Source: Janthinobacterium lividum (GTDB taxonomy: Bacteria; Pseudomonadota; Gammaproteobacteria; Burkholderiales; Burkholderiaceae_D). Taken from it: a stretch of 5,167 nucleotides of DNA. A program made the position numbers and the translations under genes. The stretch's first letter is position 1, and each line of letters starts with the position of its first letter. Positions 1 through 5,120 of this stretch are shown here, one piece after another. The stretch lies in assembly GCA_945864765.1 (NCBI GenBank), contig CAMBDR010000398.1, forward strand, positions 1-5,167. Reading direction: 5' to 3'. Below the pieces are notes generated by a model. The model was given only the letters and a program-made list of their open reading frames with translations. It was not told the origin of the DNA and did no database searches.

Positions 1-1272
1 GGCGGCATCGGCATTATTCATAAAAATCTCACCCCCAAAGAACAAGCCCGTGAAGTGGCCAAGGTCAAGCGCTTTGAATCGGGCGTGTTGCGTGACCCGA
101 TTACCATTCCCCCCACCATGAAAATTCGCGATGTGATTGCCCTGACCCAGCAATACGGCATTAGCGGCTTTCCGGTGGTGGAAGGCAAGCGGGTAGTGGG
201 GATTATCACCAACCGCGATTTGCGTTTCGAAGAAGAACTGGACGCACTGGCCAGTGCCAAAATGACGCCGCGTGACAAATTGGTGTTTGTCAAAGAAGGC
301 GCGGAACTGGAAGACGCCAAACGTCTGATGAATAAACACCGCCTGGAGCGGGTGCTGGTAGTCAACGACGCGTTTGAATTGCGCGGTTTGATCACCGTCA
401 AGGATATTCAAAAAGCAACCGAACATCCTTTTGCCTCCAAAGATATGCACGGCAAATTATTGGCTGGTGCTGCCGTCGGGGTCGGTGCCGATAATGATGA
501 GCGCATCGAATTATTGGTTGCCGCTGGCGTGGATGTGATTGTGGTCGATACCGCACACGGCCATTCGCAAGGGGTGTTGGATCGGGTGAAATGGGTCAAA
601 ACCCGCTTCCCGCAAGTCCAGGTTATCGGCGGCAATATCGCCACCGCCGCCGCCGCGCGGGCTTTGGCCGATCATGGTGCTGACGCCGTGAAAGTCGGGA
701 TTGGCCCCGGCTCCATTTGTACCACCCGCATTGTGGCCGGTGTGGGCGTACCGCAAATTACCGCGATTGCCAATGTGGCCGATGCCTTGGCGGGCAGCGG
801 CATCCCATGTATCGCCGATGGCGGTATTCGCTATTCGGGCGATATTTCCAAAGCCCTGGCTGCGGGTGCTTCCACCGTGATGATGGGTTCGATCTTTGCG
901 GGTACTGAAGAAGCCCCGGGCGAAGTGATTTTATTCCAGGGCCGCAGCTATAAATCGTATCGCGGCATGGGTAGCCTGGGTGCCATGGCGGACGGTTCGG
1001 CGGATCGTTATTTCCAGGATTCTGCCAATAATGCCGAAAAACTGGTGCCCGAAGGGATTGAGGGGCGCGTACCTTACAAAGGTAGCGTGATCGCGATCCT
1101 GTATCAATTGGTCGGCGGGGTACGCTCGTCAATGGGGTATTGCGGTTGCGCCACCATTGATGAATTGCGTGAAAAAGCCGAATTTGTTGAAATTACCTCG
1201 GCGGGTATGCGTGAATCGCATGTGCATGACGTGCAAATCACCAAAGAGGCTCCTAATTACCGGGCTGAATAA
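1..1272 (+). CDS. guaB: IMP dehydrogenase, 5'-truncated by window edge
   Basis: Oxidises IMP to XMP with NAD+, the committed step of guanine nucleotide synthesis, in the cytoplasm. The frame is open from base 1 (GGIGIIHKN...) to TAA at 1270-1272, giving 423 codons. By alignment from memory with E. coli GuaB (488 aa), about 64 N-terminal residues lie outside the window, so the in-frame GTG at 55 is not the start. Visible parts, in order: two CBS modules (about 106-230 and 259-414), which in this family bind adenine/guanine nucleotides; the catalytic loop GIGPGSICTT at 697-726 with the nucleophilic Cys codon at 718-720; the IMP phosphate-binding DGGIRYSGD at 817-843; and the flap Arg-Tyr pair at 1006-1011 (RYF). 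All key residues seen are intact. The next gene starts three bases after the stop, which suggests cotranscription. The promoter lies outside the window. Confidence 0.97.
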   Translation, partial: GGIGIIHKNLTPKEQAREVAKVKRFESGVLRDPITIPPTMKIRDVIALTQQYGISGFPVVEGKRVVGIITNRDLRFEEELDALASAKMTPRDKLVFVKEGAELEDAKRLMNKHRLERVLVVNDAFELRGLITVKDIQKATEHPFASKDMHGKLLAGAAVGVGADNDERIELLVAAGVDVIVVDTAHGHSQGVLDRVKWVKTRFPQVQVIGGNIATAAAARALADHGADAVKVGIGPGSICTTRIVAGVGVPQITAIANVADALAGSGIPCIADGGIRYSGDISKALAAGASTVMMGSIFAGTEEAPGEVILFQGRSYKSYRGMGSLGAMADGSADRYFQDSANNAEKLVPEGIEGRVPYKGSVIAILYQLVGGVRSSMGYCGCATIDELREKAEFVEITSAGMRESHVHDVQITKEAPNYRAE

Positions 1273-1275
1273 ATA

Positions 1276-2337
1276 ATGAAAAAAACAGCGCAAGACGCAC
1301 TCACTGCCAACGGCGGCCCCAATTCCGACTTGTCGCCCATTACGCGTGGCCCCGGCCCGGCACCGCACACCATGACGCAGGAAGATTTGGCACAGCAAAT
1401 AACGCGTTTGCGCCGGATCGGCAAGCGCATGTTTGATGTGGCCAATTGCGTCATTACGCTCAATGGCATGGCCTCCGCTTTTGCCGTGGGCGAACGTTCC
1501 ATGCCCGCGCTGGAAGAGGCGTTTTGCGCCAGCATGGCCGCGCCCGACGCCTTGCGCATCGTTGCCGATACGCGCGAAGATGCGCAATTATCGAAACATC
1601 GCGCCGTGGTGGGTGCGCCGTATGTGCGGTTTTATGTGGCCCATCCGATTCACAACGACCAGCAACAAGTGGTGGGATGTCTGCATCTGGTGGCGTATTC
1701 AGGCAAAAACTTTGGCGTTGATGAACGCCAATTGCTGGATGATTTGGTCGGTTTGATCGAACGTGAATTGCATTTTAATGCGATGAATGCCTCGCAAATC
1801 GACCTGATTAAAAAGAATCGCAATTTACGCCGCGAATCCCTGGTTGATTCCGTCATCGGCACCTGGAACCGGGTCGCCATTACCCGCATGCTGGCCACGG
1901 AAACCGAGCGCTGTTATAACGAAGAAAAGCCGCTCTCGGTGATTCTGGTCGATCTCGATTCGCACAAGCAAATTTGCGATCAATATGGCTTGCCCGCCGC
2001 CGATAATGTACTCTTGAAATTCACCAGCCGCTTGCGCTCCTGCATCCGCCCCAGTGATGCGCTTGGGCGTTACGAGGGCGAAACCTTCATGATCGTCTTG
2101 CCTGGTGCCTCGGCCATCACCGTCAAAATCGTCACCGAACGGATACGCCAGGTGGTGATGGCGCAACCCGAATACATTGCCGAGCAAGAAATCAAACTGG
2201 TGGCCAGCATCGGCACCGTGTCTACTGACTTGTTCCCGGCGGCGACGATTGATGATTTGATCACCCAGGCCGATTTAGCCCAGCGCAAGGCCAAGAAAGC
2301 CGGGCCAAATCGGGCCAACCATGCCCAGCCAGCCTGA
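1276..2337 (+). CDS. GAF-GGDEF protein with degenerate active site (EGETF) and retained RxxD motif
   Basis: A 353-aa soluble protein with no signal peptide or membrane segment. Residues 1-35 are polar and Pro/Gly-rich. Residues about 38-166 look like a GAF sensor domain (RFYVAHPI..., VGCLHLVAYS, ending in LIERELHF). A linker leads to a GGDEF domain from about 190 (DSVIGTWNR, matching DxLTGLxNR). The metal-binding DLD (226-228) and Asp243 are kept. The Asn that contacts guanine in PleD is Cys234, and GGDEF is replaced by EGETF at 267-271, losing the catalytic second acidic residue (Thr270). RPSD at 258-261 fits the RxxD c-di-GMP inhibitory site at the usual five-residue spacing. It is probably not an active diguanylate cyclase and could be a c-di-GMP or GTP sensor; that role is inference. 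ATG 1276 lies three bases after the guaB stop with no clear Shine-Dalgarno. An in-frame ATG at 1372 (MTQEDL) is an alternative start that would omit the low-complexity head. Confidence 0.9.
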   Translation: MKKTAQDALTANGGPNSDLSPITRGPGPAPHTMTQEDLAQQITRLRRIGKRMFDVANCVITLNGMASAFAVGERSMPALEEAFCASMAAPDALRIVADTREDAQLSKHRAVVGAPYVRFYVAHPIHNDQQQVVGCLHLVAYSGKNFGVDERQLLDDLVGLIERELHFNAMNASQIDLIKKNRNLRRESLVDSVIGTWNRVAITRMLATETERCYNEEKPLSVILVDLDSHKQICDQYGLPAADNVLLKFTSRLRSCIRPSDALGRYEGETFMIVLPGASAITVKIVTERIRQVVMAQPEYIAEQEIKLVASIGTVSTDLFPAATIDDLITQADLAQRKAKKAGPNRANHAQPA

Positions 2338-2356
2338 TTTATTACTGCTCATTTTC

Positions 2357-2372
2357 ATGAACAATGGTTCAT
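2357..2372. repeat. Short inverted repeat in the guaA leader
   Basis: ATGAAC (2357-2362) and GTTCAT (2367-2372) are perfect reverse complements around a four-base loop. The stem is short and AT-rich. It lies in the 86-base gap between the GGDEF gene and guaA. It could be a small operator or chance; nothing else supports a role. Confidence 0.3.
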
Positions 2373-2379
2373 TTCATCC

Positions 2380-2407
2380 CTGATTTTTCATCACTGATTT
2401 CTCATCC
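2380..2407 (+). repeat. Two tandem 14-nt repeats in the guaA leader
   Basis: CTGATTTTTCATCA (2380-2393) is followed directly by CTGATTTCTCATCC (2394-2407), with 12 of 14 bases identical. The preceding 14 bases end in a similar TTTCATCC. The repeat sits just upstream of the guaA ribosome binding site, in a pyrimidine-rich, otherwise non-coding leader. Confidence 0.4.
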
Positions 2408-2410
2408 AAT

Positions 2411-2416
2411 AAAGAG
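2411..2416 (+). promoter_or_regulatory. Ribosome binding site that fixes the guaA start
   Basis: AAAGAG ends seven bases before ATG 2424. The open frame continues upstream to an ATG at 2364, but that one has no purine-rich site. It would also add 20 residues not seen at the N terminus of GuaA proteins, which begin close to the KILILDFGSQ strand. Confidence 0.6.
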
Positions 2417-2423
2417 CACCAGC

Positions 2424-4025
2424 ATGCATTCCAAAATTCTGATTCTTGATTTCGGTTCCCAGGTTACCCAATTGATTGCCCGCCGGGTGCGCGACGCGGG
2501 TGTGTTTTCTGAAGTGTTTCCGTTTGATGTGAGTGATGAATTTGTGCGCAACTATGGCGCGGCGGGCATCATTTTATCGGGCAGCGGCGATTCCACGCTC
2601 GAAGGCGATTCGCCCCGTGCGCCGCAGGCGGTGTTTGAATTGGGTGTGCCCGTGCTGGGTATTTGCTATGGCATGCAAACCATGGCCTTGCAATTGGGTG
2701 GCGCGGTGGACCCTGGCCATGTGCGCGAATTTGGCTATGCCGAAGTGCAGGTTCATGGCAATAGCCCATGGTTGGAAGGGATTCGTGATTTTAGCAATGC
2801 CGACGGCGCGGCCATGCTCAAGGTGTGGATGAGCCACGGCGACCATGTATCTGGCCTGCCGCCGCAGTTTGCATTGCTCGGCTCCACCCCAAGCTGCCCG
2901 ATTGCCGCCATGGCAGATGAGGCGCGGCGTTTTTATGGGATTCAATTCCATGCCGAAGTGACGCATACGGCGCAGGGCAAGGCGATTTTGGGGCGCTTTG
3001 TGCATGAAATTTGCGGCTGCCAGTCGGACTGGAATATGACCGATTACATTGAAGAAGCGGTCGCTAACATCCGCCAACAGGTTGGTAGCGATGAAGTCAT
3101 TCTGGGCTTGTCCGGCGGGGTGGACAGCAGCGTGGCTGCCGCCTTGATTCACCGCGCCATTGGCGCGCAACTGACCTGTGTGTTTGTTGACCATGGCTTG
3201 CTGCGCTTAAACGAAGGCGATATGGTGATGGATATGTTTGCCGACCATTTGGGCGTGAAAGTGTTGCGCATTGATGCCAGCGAGCAGTTCATGCAGCATC
3301 TGGCGGGCGTGACCGACCCCGAGCAAAAACGCAAGATTATCGGACGTGAATTTGTTGAAGTGTTCCAGGTGGAAGCGGGCAAGCTGGCCAACGCGCGCTG
3401 GCTGGCGCAAGGCACAATTTACCCGGACGTGATTGAAAGCGCGGGCAAGGGCAAAAAAGGCCATACCATCAAGAGCCATCACAACGTCGGCGGTTTGCCG
3501 GAAACCCTGAACCTGAAATTGCTGGAACCGCTGCGCGAATTGTTCAAGGATGAAGTGCGCAAATTGGGTGTGGCCTTGGGTTTGCCGTTTGATATGGTGT
3601 ATCGCCATCCTTTCCCCGGCCCTGGTTTGGGGGTGCGCATTTTGGGTGAAGTGAAAGCGCAGTATGCTGATTTATTGCGCCGTGCGGATGCGATTTTTAT
3701 CGAAGAATTACGTAACGGCACCATGGATTTGCCGGATCAGGATAGCGAAACGCCACCCGCCAACTGGTATCACGCGACCAGCCAGGCGTTTGCGGTGTTT
3801 TTACCGGTCAAATCAGTGGGCGTGATGGGTGATGGTCGTACTTATGAATATGTGGTGGCGTTGCGTGCAGTGCAAACCCAGGACTTCATGACCGCACATT
3901 GGGCGCATTTGCCGCATGCTTTGCTGGGCAAGGTATCGAACCGGATTATTAATGAAGTGCGCGGGATTAACCGGGTGGTGTACGATATTTCGGGCAAACC
4001 GCCTGCGACGATTGAGTGGGAGTGA
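2424..4025 (+). CDS. guaA: GMP synthase (glutamine-hydrolysing)
   Basis: Converts XMP to GMP using ATP and glutamine, the step after GuaB. The 533-aa product is of normal family length. The N-terminal class I glutamine amidotransferase domain carries the nucleophile Cys81 (GICYG) and the His176/Glu178 pair. That pair sits in FHAEV, where the family usually has FHPEV. The ATP pyrophosphatase domain has its P-loop SGGVDSS at residues 230-236, followed by conserved stretches such as QGTIYPDVIES, KSHHNVGGLPE and HPFPGPGLGVRI. The C-terminal dimerisation/XMP-binding domain ends PPATIEWE. An expected lineage-variable insert (RNGTMDLPDQDSETPPANW) precedes TSQAFAVFLPVKSVG. Start chosen at 2424 for the ribosome binding site and family N terminus. 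It follows the GGDEF gene by 86 bases and is probably in the same transcript. The last 43 codons and the stop (3894-4025) are present again at 4636-4767, so this 3' end may have been supplied by an inserted element. Confidence 0.98.
   Translation: MHSKILILDFGSQVTQLIARRVRDAGVFSEVFPFDVSDEFVRNYGAAGIILSGSGDSTLEGDSPRAPQAVFELGVPVLGICYGMQTMALQLGGAVDPGHVREFGYAEVQVHGNSPWLEGIRDFSNADGAAMLKVWMSHGDHVSGLPPQFALLGSTPSCPIAAMADEARRFYGIQFHAEVTHTAQGKAILGRFVHEICGCQSDWNMTDYIEEAVANIRQQVGSDEVILGLSGGVDSSVAAALIHRAIGAQLTCVFVDHGLLRLNEGDMVMDMFADHLGVKVLRIDASEQFMQHLAGVTDPEQKRKIIGREFVEVFQVEAGKLANARWLAQGTIYPDVIESAGKGKKGHTIKSHHNVGGLPETLNLKLLEPLRELFKDEVRKLGVALGLPFDMVYRHPFPGPGLGVRILGEVKAQYADLLRRADAIFIEELRNGTMDLPDQDSETPPANWYHATSQAFAVFLPVKSVGVMGDGRTYEYVVALRAVQTQDFMTAHWAHLPHALLGKVSNRIINEVRGINRVVYDISGKPPATIEWE
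3894..4025 (+). repeat. Direct repeat, left copy: 3' end of intact guaA (putative attL)
   Basis: These 132 bases (43 codons plus TGA) match 4636-4767 at 118 positions with no gaps. The 14 differences are all synonymous, including TGA versus TAA. Identity is lower in the first 72 bases (11 differences) than in the last 60 (3 differences). The longest exact block is 32 bases, 3966-3997. The codons just upstream (ACC here, GTC in the other copy) no longer match, and nothing matches after the stops, so the repeat has sharp ends. Confidence 0.93.
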
Positions 4026-4043
4026 TTCCCCATTTTTGTTCCC

Positions 4044-4064
4044 TTTTTGGGGTGAACCCAAAAA
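4044..4064. repeat. Inverted repeat after guaA (TTTTTGGG / CCCAAAAA)
   Basis: TTTTTGGG (4044-4051) and CCCAAAAA (4057-4064) pair perfectly around GTGAA, 19 bases after the guaA stop. The T and A runs form the outer stem, and no U-tract follows the hairpin in either direction. It is therefore not a canonical intrinsic terminator, although its position would suit a weak one or an RNA 3'-end protecting hairpin. Confidence 0.45.
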
Positions 4065-4148
4065 AAGATTCGTTATCCTATCGTTGGCGGCGGGGTTAAA
4101 CCATTGGTGCGATAGCGAGGGTTTGCCAAGCGTGCTTTTTATGAAAAT

Positions 4149-4177
4149 TTGCTTTTCTCTTGGGGCATGGCCATAAT
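4149..4177 (+). promoter_or_regulatory. Putative sigma70 promoter of the antitoxin-like/PIN pair
   Basis: TTGCTT (4149-4154) and CATAAT (4172-4177) are separated by exactly 17 bases and match the -35 and -10 consensus at four of six and five of six positions. Transcription would start near 4184, just ahead of the ribosome binding site at 4197-4200. The pair thus appears to have its own promoter independent of guaA. Prediction by eye only. Confidence 0.5.
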
Positions 4178-4206
4178 GACGGTAAATTGATCGATTGGAG
4201 TGAACC

Positions 4207-4482
4207 ATGTTAAAGATCCTTGTTGATACGGAATTGTTTCAATACCGGCAGCTTCACTTGACCAAAAGCGAAGTTGCACGGTTCGATTATCAAAAAGGGC
4301 AAGCCGCCGATATGATCGCATGGGCACCGATTGCGATGCCGGTTCCCAAAAATCCGCCCTTGACGGTTGATGCGTGGTTGGCGGCAAATCCGGCTTTTGG
4401 CGATGCGTTTGGGTTGTTTGGGCAGAATGCGGAAGAGGGGATCGCCTATCAAACTCGGGTTCGACACGAATGGAATCGGTAA
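4207..4482 (+). CDS. Unrecognised 91-aa protein, putative antitoxin partner of the PIN-domain gene
   Basis: I do not recognise this family. ATG 4207 has a good ribosome binding site, GGAG at 4197-4200, six bases upstream, and a plausible promoter at 4149-4177. The product starts MLKILVDTELFQYRQ and has a Pro-rich middle (MPVPKNPPLTV, around residues 44-54). It ends in an aromatic and charged tail (AYQTRVRHEWNR). There is no signal peptide or membrane segment, and no clear ribbon-helix-helix, AbrB or Phd motif. Its last 13 bases overlap the start of the PIN-domain gene in another frame, the usual order and coupling of a type II antitoxin-toxin pair. The antitoxin role is therefore inferred only from position and size. 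It could instead be an unrelated small protein with a PIN gene behind it. It lies wholly inside the segment bracketed by the guaA repeats. Confidence 0.7.
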   Translation: MLKILVDTELFQYRQLHLTKSEVARFDYQKGQAADMIAWAPIAMPVPKNPPLTVDAWLAANPAFGDAFGLFGQNAEEGIAYQTRVRHEWNR

Positions 4483-4694
4483 TATTCGACACTAATATCT
4501 TGATCGACTTTCTTAACGGGGAAGTTCGCGCGGCATCGGAACTCCAACGGTATGTCAATCGATGTGCGATCTCTTCCATTACTTGGATGGAAGTGCTGGT
4601 CGGCGCAAAAAGTGCCGATCCAGAACGAAAATGTCGCGCATTGGGCGCACTTACCGCATGCCCTGTTGGGCAAGGTATCCAACCGAATCATTAA
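4470..4694 (+). pseudogene. Truncated PIN-domain (VapC-like) toxin gene
   Basis: PIN-domain toxins are Mg-dependent endoribonucleases, usually about 125-140 aa with four conserved acidic residues. This frame begins MESVIFDTNILIDFLNGE. It shows the first catalytic Asp (Asp7 in FDTN) and the central Glu (Glu41 in SSITWMEVLVGA), then stops after 74 codons. From 4636 the DNA is the second guaA 3' end, read out of frame, so the last 19 or so residues are not native PIN sequence. The second half, with the remaining acidic residues (an LPDAxIxATA-like motif), is absent and is not found further downstream. It is probably catalytically dead. ATG 4470 was chosen because the PIN fold starts there and overlaps the upstream gene by 13 bases. 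An earlier in-frame ATG at 4374 would add 32 residues of shadow sequence. Confidence 0.8.
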
Positions 4695-4767
4695 TGAAGT
4701 GCGTGGCATTAACCGGGTGGTGTACGATATTTCGGGCAAGCCGCCTGCGACGATTGAGTGGGAATAA
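4636..4767 (+). pseudogene. guaA: Displaced guaA 3' end (last 43 codons), putative attR
   Basis: Encodes AHWAHLPHALLGK... to ...PPATIEWE followed by TAA, identical in all 43 residues to the C terminus of the intact GuaA but with 13 synonymous codon changes and a different stop. It has no start of its own. The frame can be extended upstream to an ATG at 4552 through the out-of-frame PIN gene, giving a meaningless 71-aa fusion. Perfect protein conservation means this copy was part of a working guaA until recently in evolutionary terms. The simplest reading is that it is the original chromosomal end, pushed aside by the insertion. A less favoured reading is that it was carried in on foreign DNA. 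Confidence 0.92.
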
Positions 4768-4815
4768 GCAGCCCTGGTTAAAGGGTGTCCCAAAAGGCCC
4801 CACAGCTTGTACCCC

Positions 4816-4842
4816 CGTCATTCCCGCGCAGGTGGGAATCCA
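4816..4842. repeat. dRS3-like dispersed repeat (CGTCATTCCC...GGGAATCCA)
   Basis: ATTCCC (4820-4825), an eight-base spacer GCGCAGGT, and GGGAAT (4834-4839) match the ATTCCC-N8-GGGAAT form of the neisserial dRS3 repeat, inside the wider CGTCATTCCCGCG...GGGAATCCAG context found many times in beta- and gammaproteobacterial genomes. The arms pair with a GCAG loop once a G-U and a C-G pair are added. Read as protein it gives the familiar artefact VIPAQVGIQ, so frames crossing it should not be called genes. Confidence 0.85.
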
Positions 4843-4845
4843 GTG

Positions 4846-4884
4846 CCAGCGAGGAGTGCAGACGGCTACAATTTGCCTCGCTGG
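4846..4884. repeat. Perfect 9-bp inverted repeat next to the dRS3-like element
   Basis: CCAGCGAGG (4846-4854) and CCTCGCTGG (4876-4884) are exact reverse complements around a 21-base loop. The left arm begins six bases after the dRS3-like inverted repeat, so the two may form one composite repeat unit. Confidence 0.6.
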
Positions 4885-4986
4885 ATGGGGTAGTTATAGC
4901 CGAGAAATTTCAACTGGCGTTACTGGCCGATGTCGTCATACCTTGGCGGATACGGCTGGCGCAACATTAATTTTATCTTCAGAACG

Positions 4987-5016
4987 GCAAATTCTGCAAT
5001 TTTGATTCCAATTTGC
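4987..5016. repeat. AT-rich inverted repeat (GCAAATT / AATTTGC)
   Basis: GCAAATT (4987-4993) and AATTTGC (5010-5016) are exact reverse complements separated by 16 bases, in AT-rich DNA. No T-run follows, so it is not an obvious terminator. It may be chance. Confidence 0.35.
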
Positions 5017-5075
5017 AATGCTTAATTTTTACTATAAAACAACAGGTCACGAAAAAAAGTCCGAACTTCCATAAA

Positions 5076-5120
5076 ATTCAACCCATACAAATGGTAGACT
5101 GCACCCCATTATGGTTGAAT
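5076..5120. repeat. Imperfect 11-bp inverted repeat ATTCAAC(C)CATA / TATGGTTGAAT
   Basis: ATTCAACCCATA (5076-5087) and TATGGTTGAAT (5110-5120) pair over 11 bases with one bulged C, around a 22-base loop. This is the longest palindrome in the right flank. It could be an operator or a leader hairpin of whatever gene begins at the right edge. It overlaps the possible start codon at 5091. Confidence 0.5.

Larger units (their letters stand above)
4026..4635 (+). mobile_element. Inserted segment between two guaA 3' ends: probable island remnant or integrase-less element
   Basis: This 610-bp segment lies between two copies of the guaA 3' end. With one copy of the repeat the unit is 742 bp. Elements that integrate in the 3' end of a conserved gene typically restore it with their own version and displace the old end to the far side, giving this arrangement; guaA is a known target for such elements. 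Contents: an inverted repeat, a sigma70-like promoter, a 91-aa protein and most of what is left of a PIN-domain gene. No integrase, excisionase or transposase is visible, so it would be a decayed island or an element needing an integrase in trans. The mechanism is inferred; the duplication is directly visible. Confidence 0.65.

Noticed and set aside
2364..2423. Upstream ATG giving GuaA a 20-residue N-terminal extension
   Set aside because: No ribosome binding site precedes it, and GuaA proteins start near KILILDFGSQ; ATG 2424 has a well-spaced AAAGAG.
4078..4115. CTATCG (4078-4083) and CGATAG (4110-4115) as a hairpin after guaA
   Set aside because: A six-base stem with a 26-base loop, no inner pairing and no T-run; likely chance.
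408..4208. Numerous long minus-strand frames opposite guaB, the GGDEF gene and guaA
   Set aside because: All lie opposite well-conserved coding sequence and show no domain or start signal; they are shadows of GC-rich codon use.
4026..4635. Integrase, excisionase or transposase remnant inside the insert
   Set aside because: Both strands were read for recombinase motifs and none was seen; the segment is too short for anything beyond the two small genes.
4552..4767. 71-aa reading frame ending in the guaA tail
   Set aside because: It is the displaced guaA 3' end extended backwards through the out-of-frame PIN gene; there is no start signal and no coherent N-terminal domain.
4562..5005. 147-aa frame, and a 61-aa frame at 4785-4970, across the right flank
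   Set aside because: Both are translations of the guaA repeat in the wrong frame and/or the dRS3-like repeat (VIPAQVGIQ, SFPRRWESS), known sources of false genes.
5013..5038. Promoter TTGCAA...TATAAA before the right-edge frame
   Set aside because: The spacer is only 14 bases and no better -35 lies at 16-18 bases, so it is not supported.
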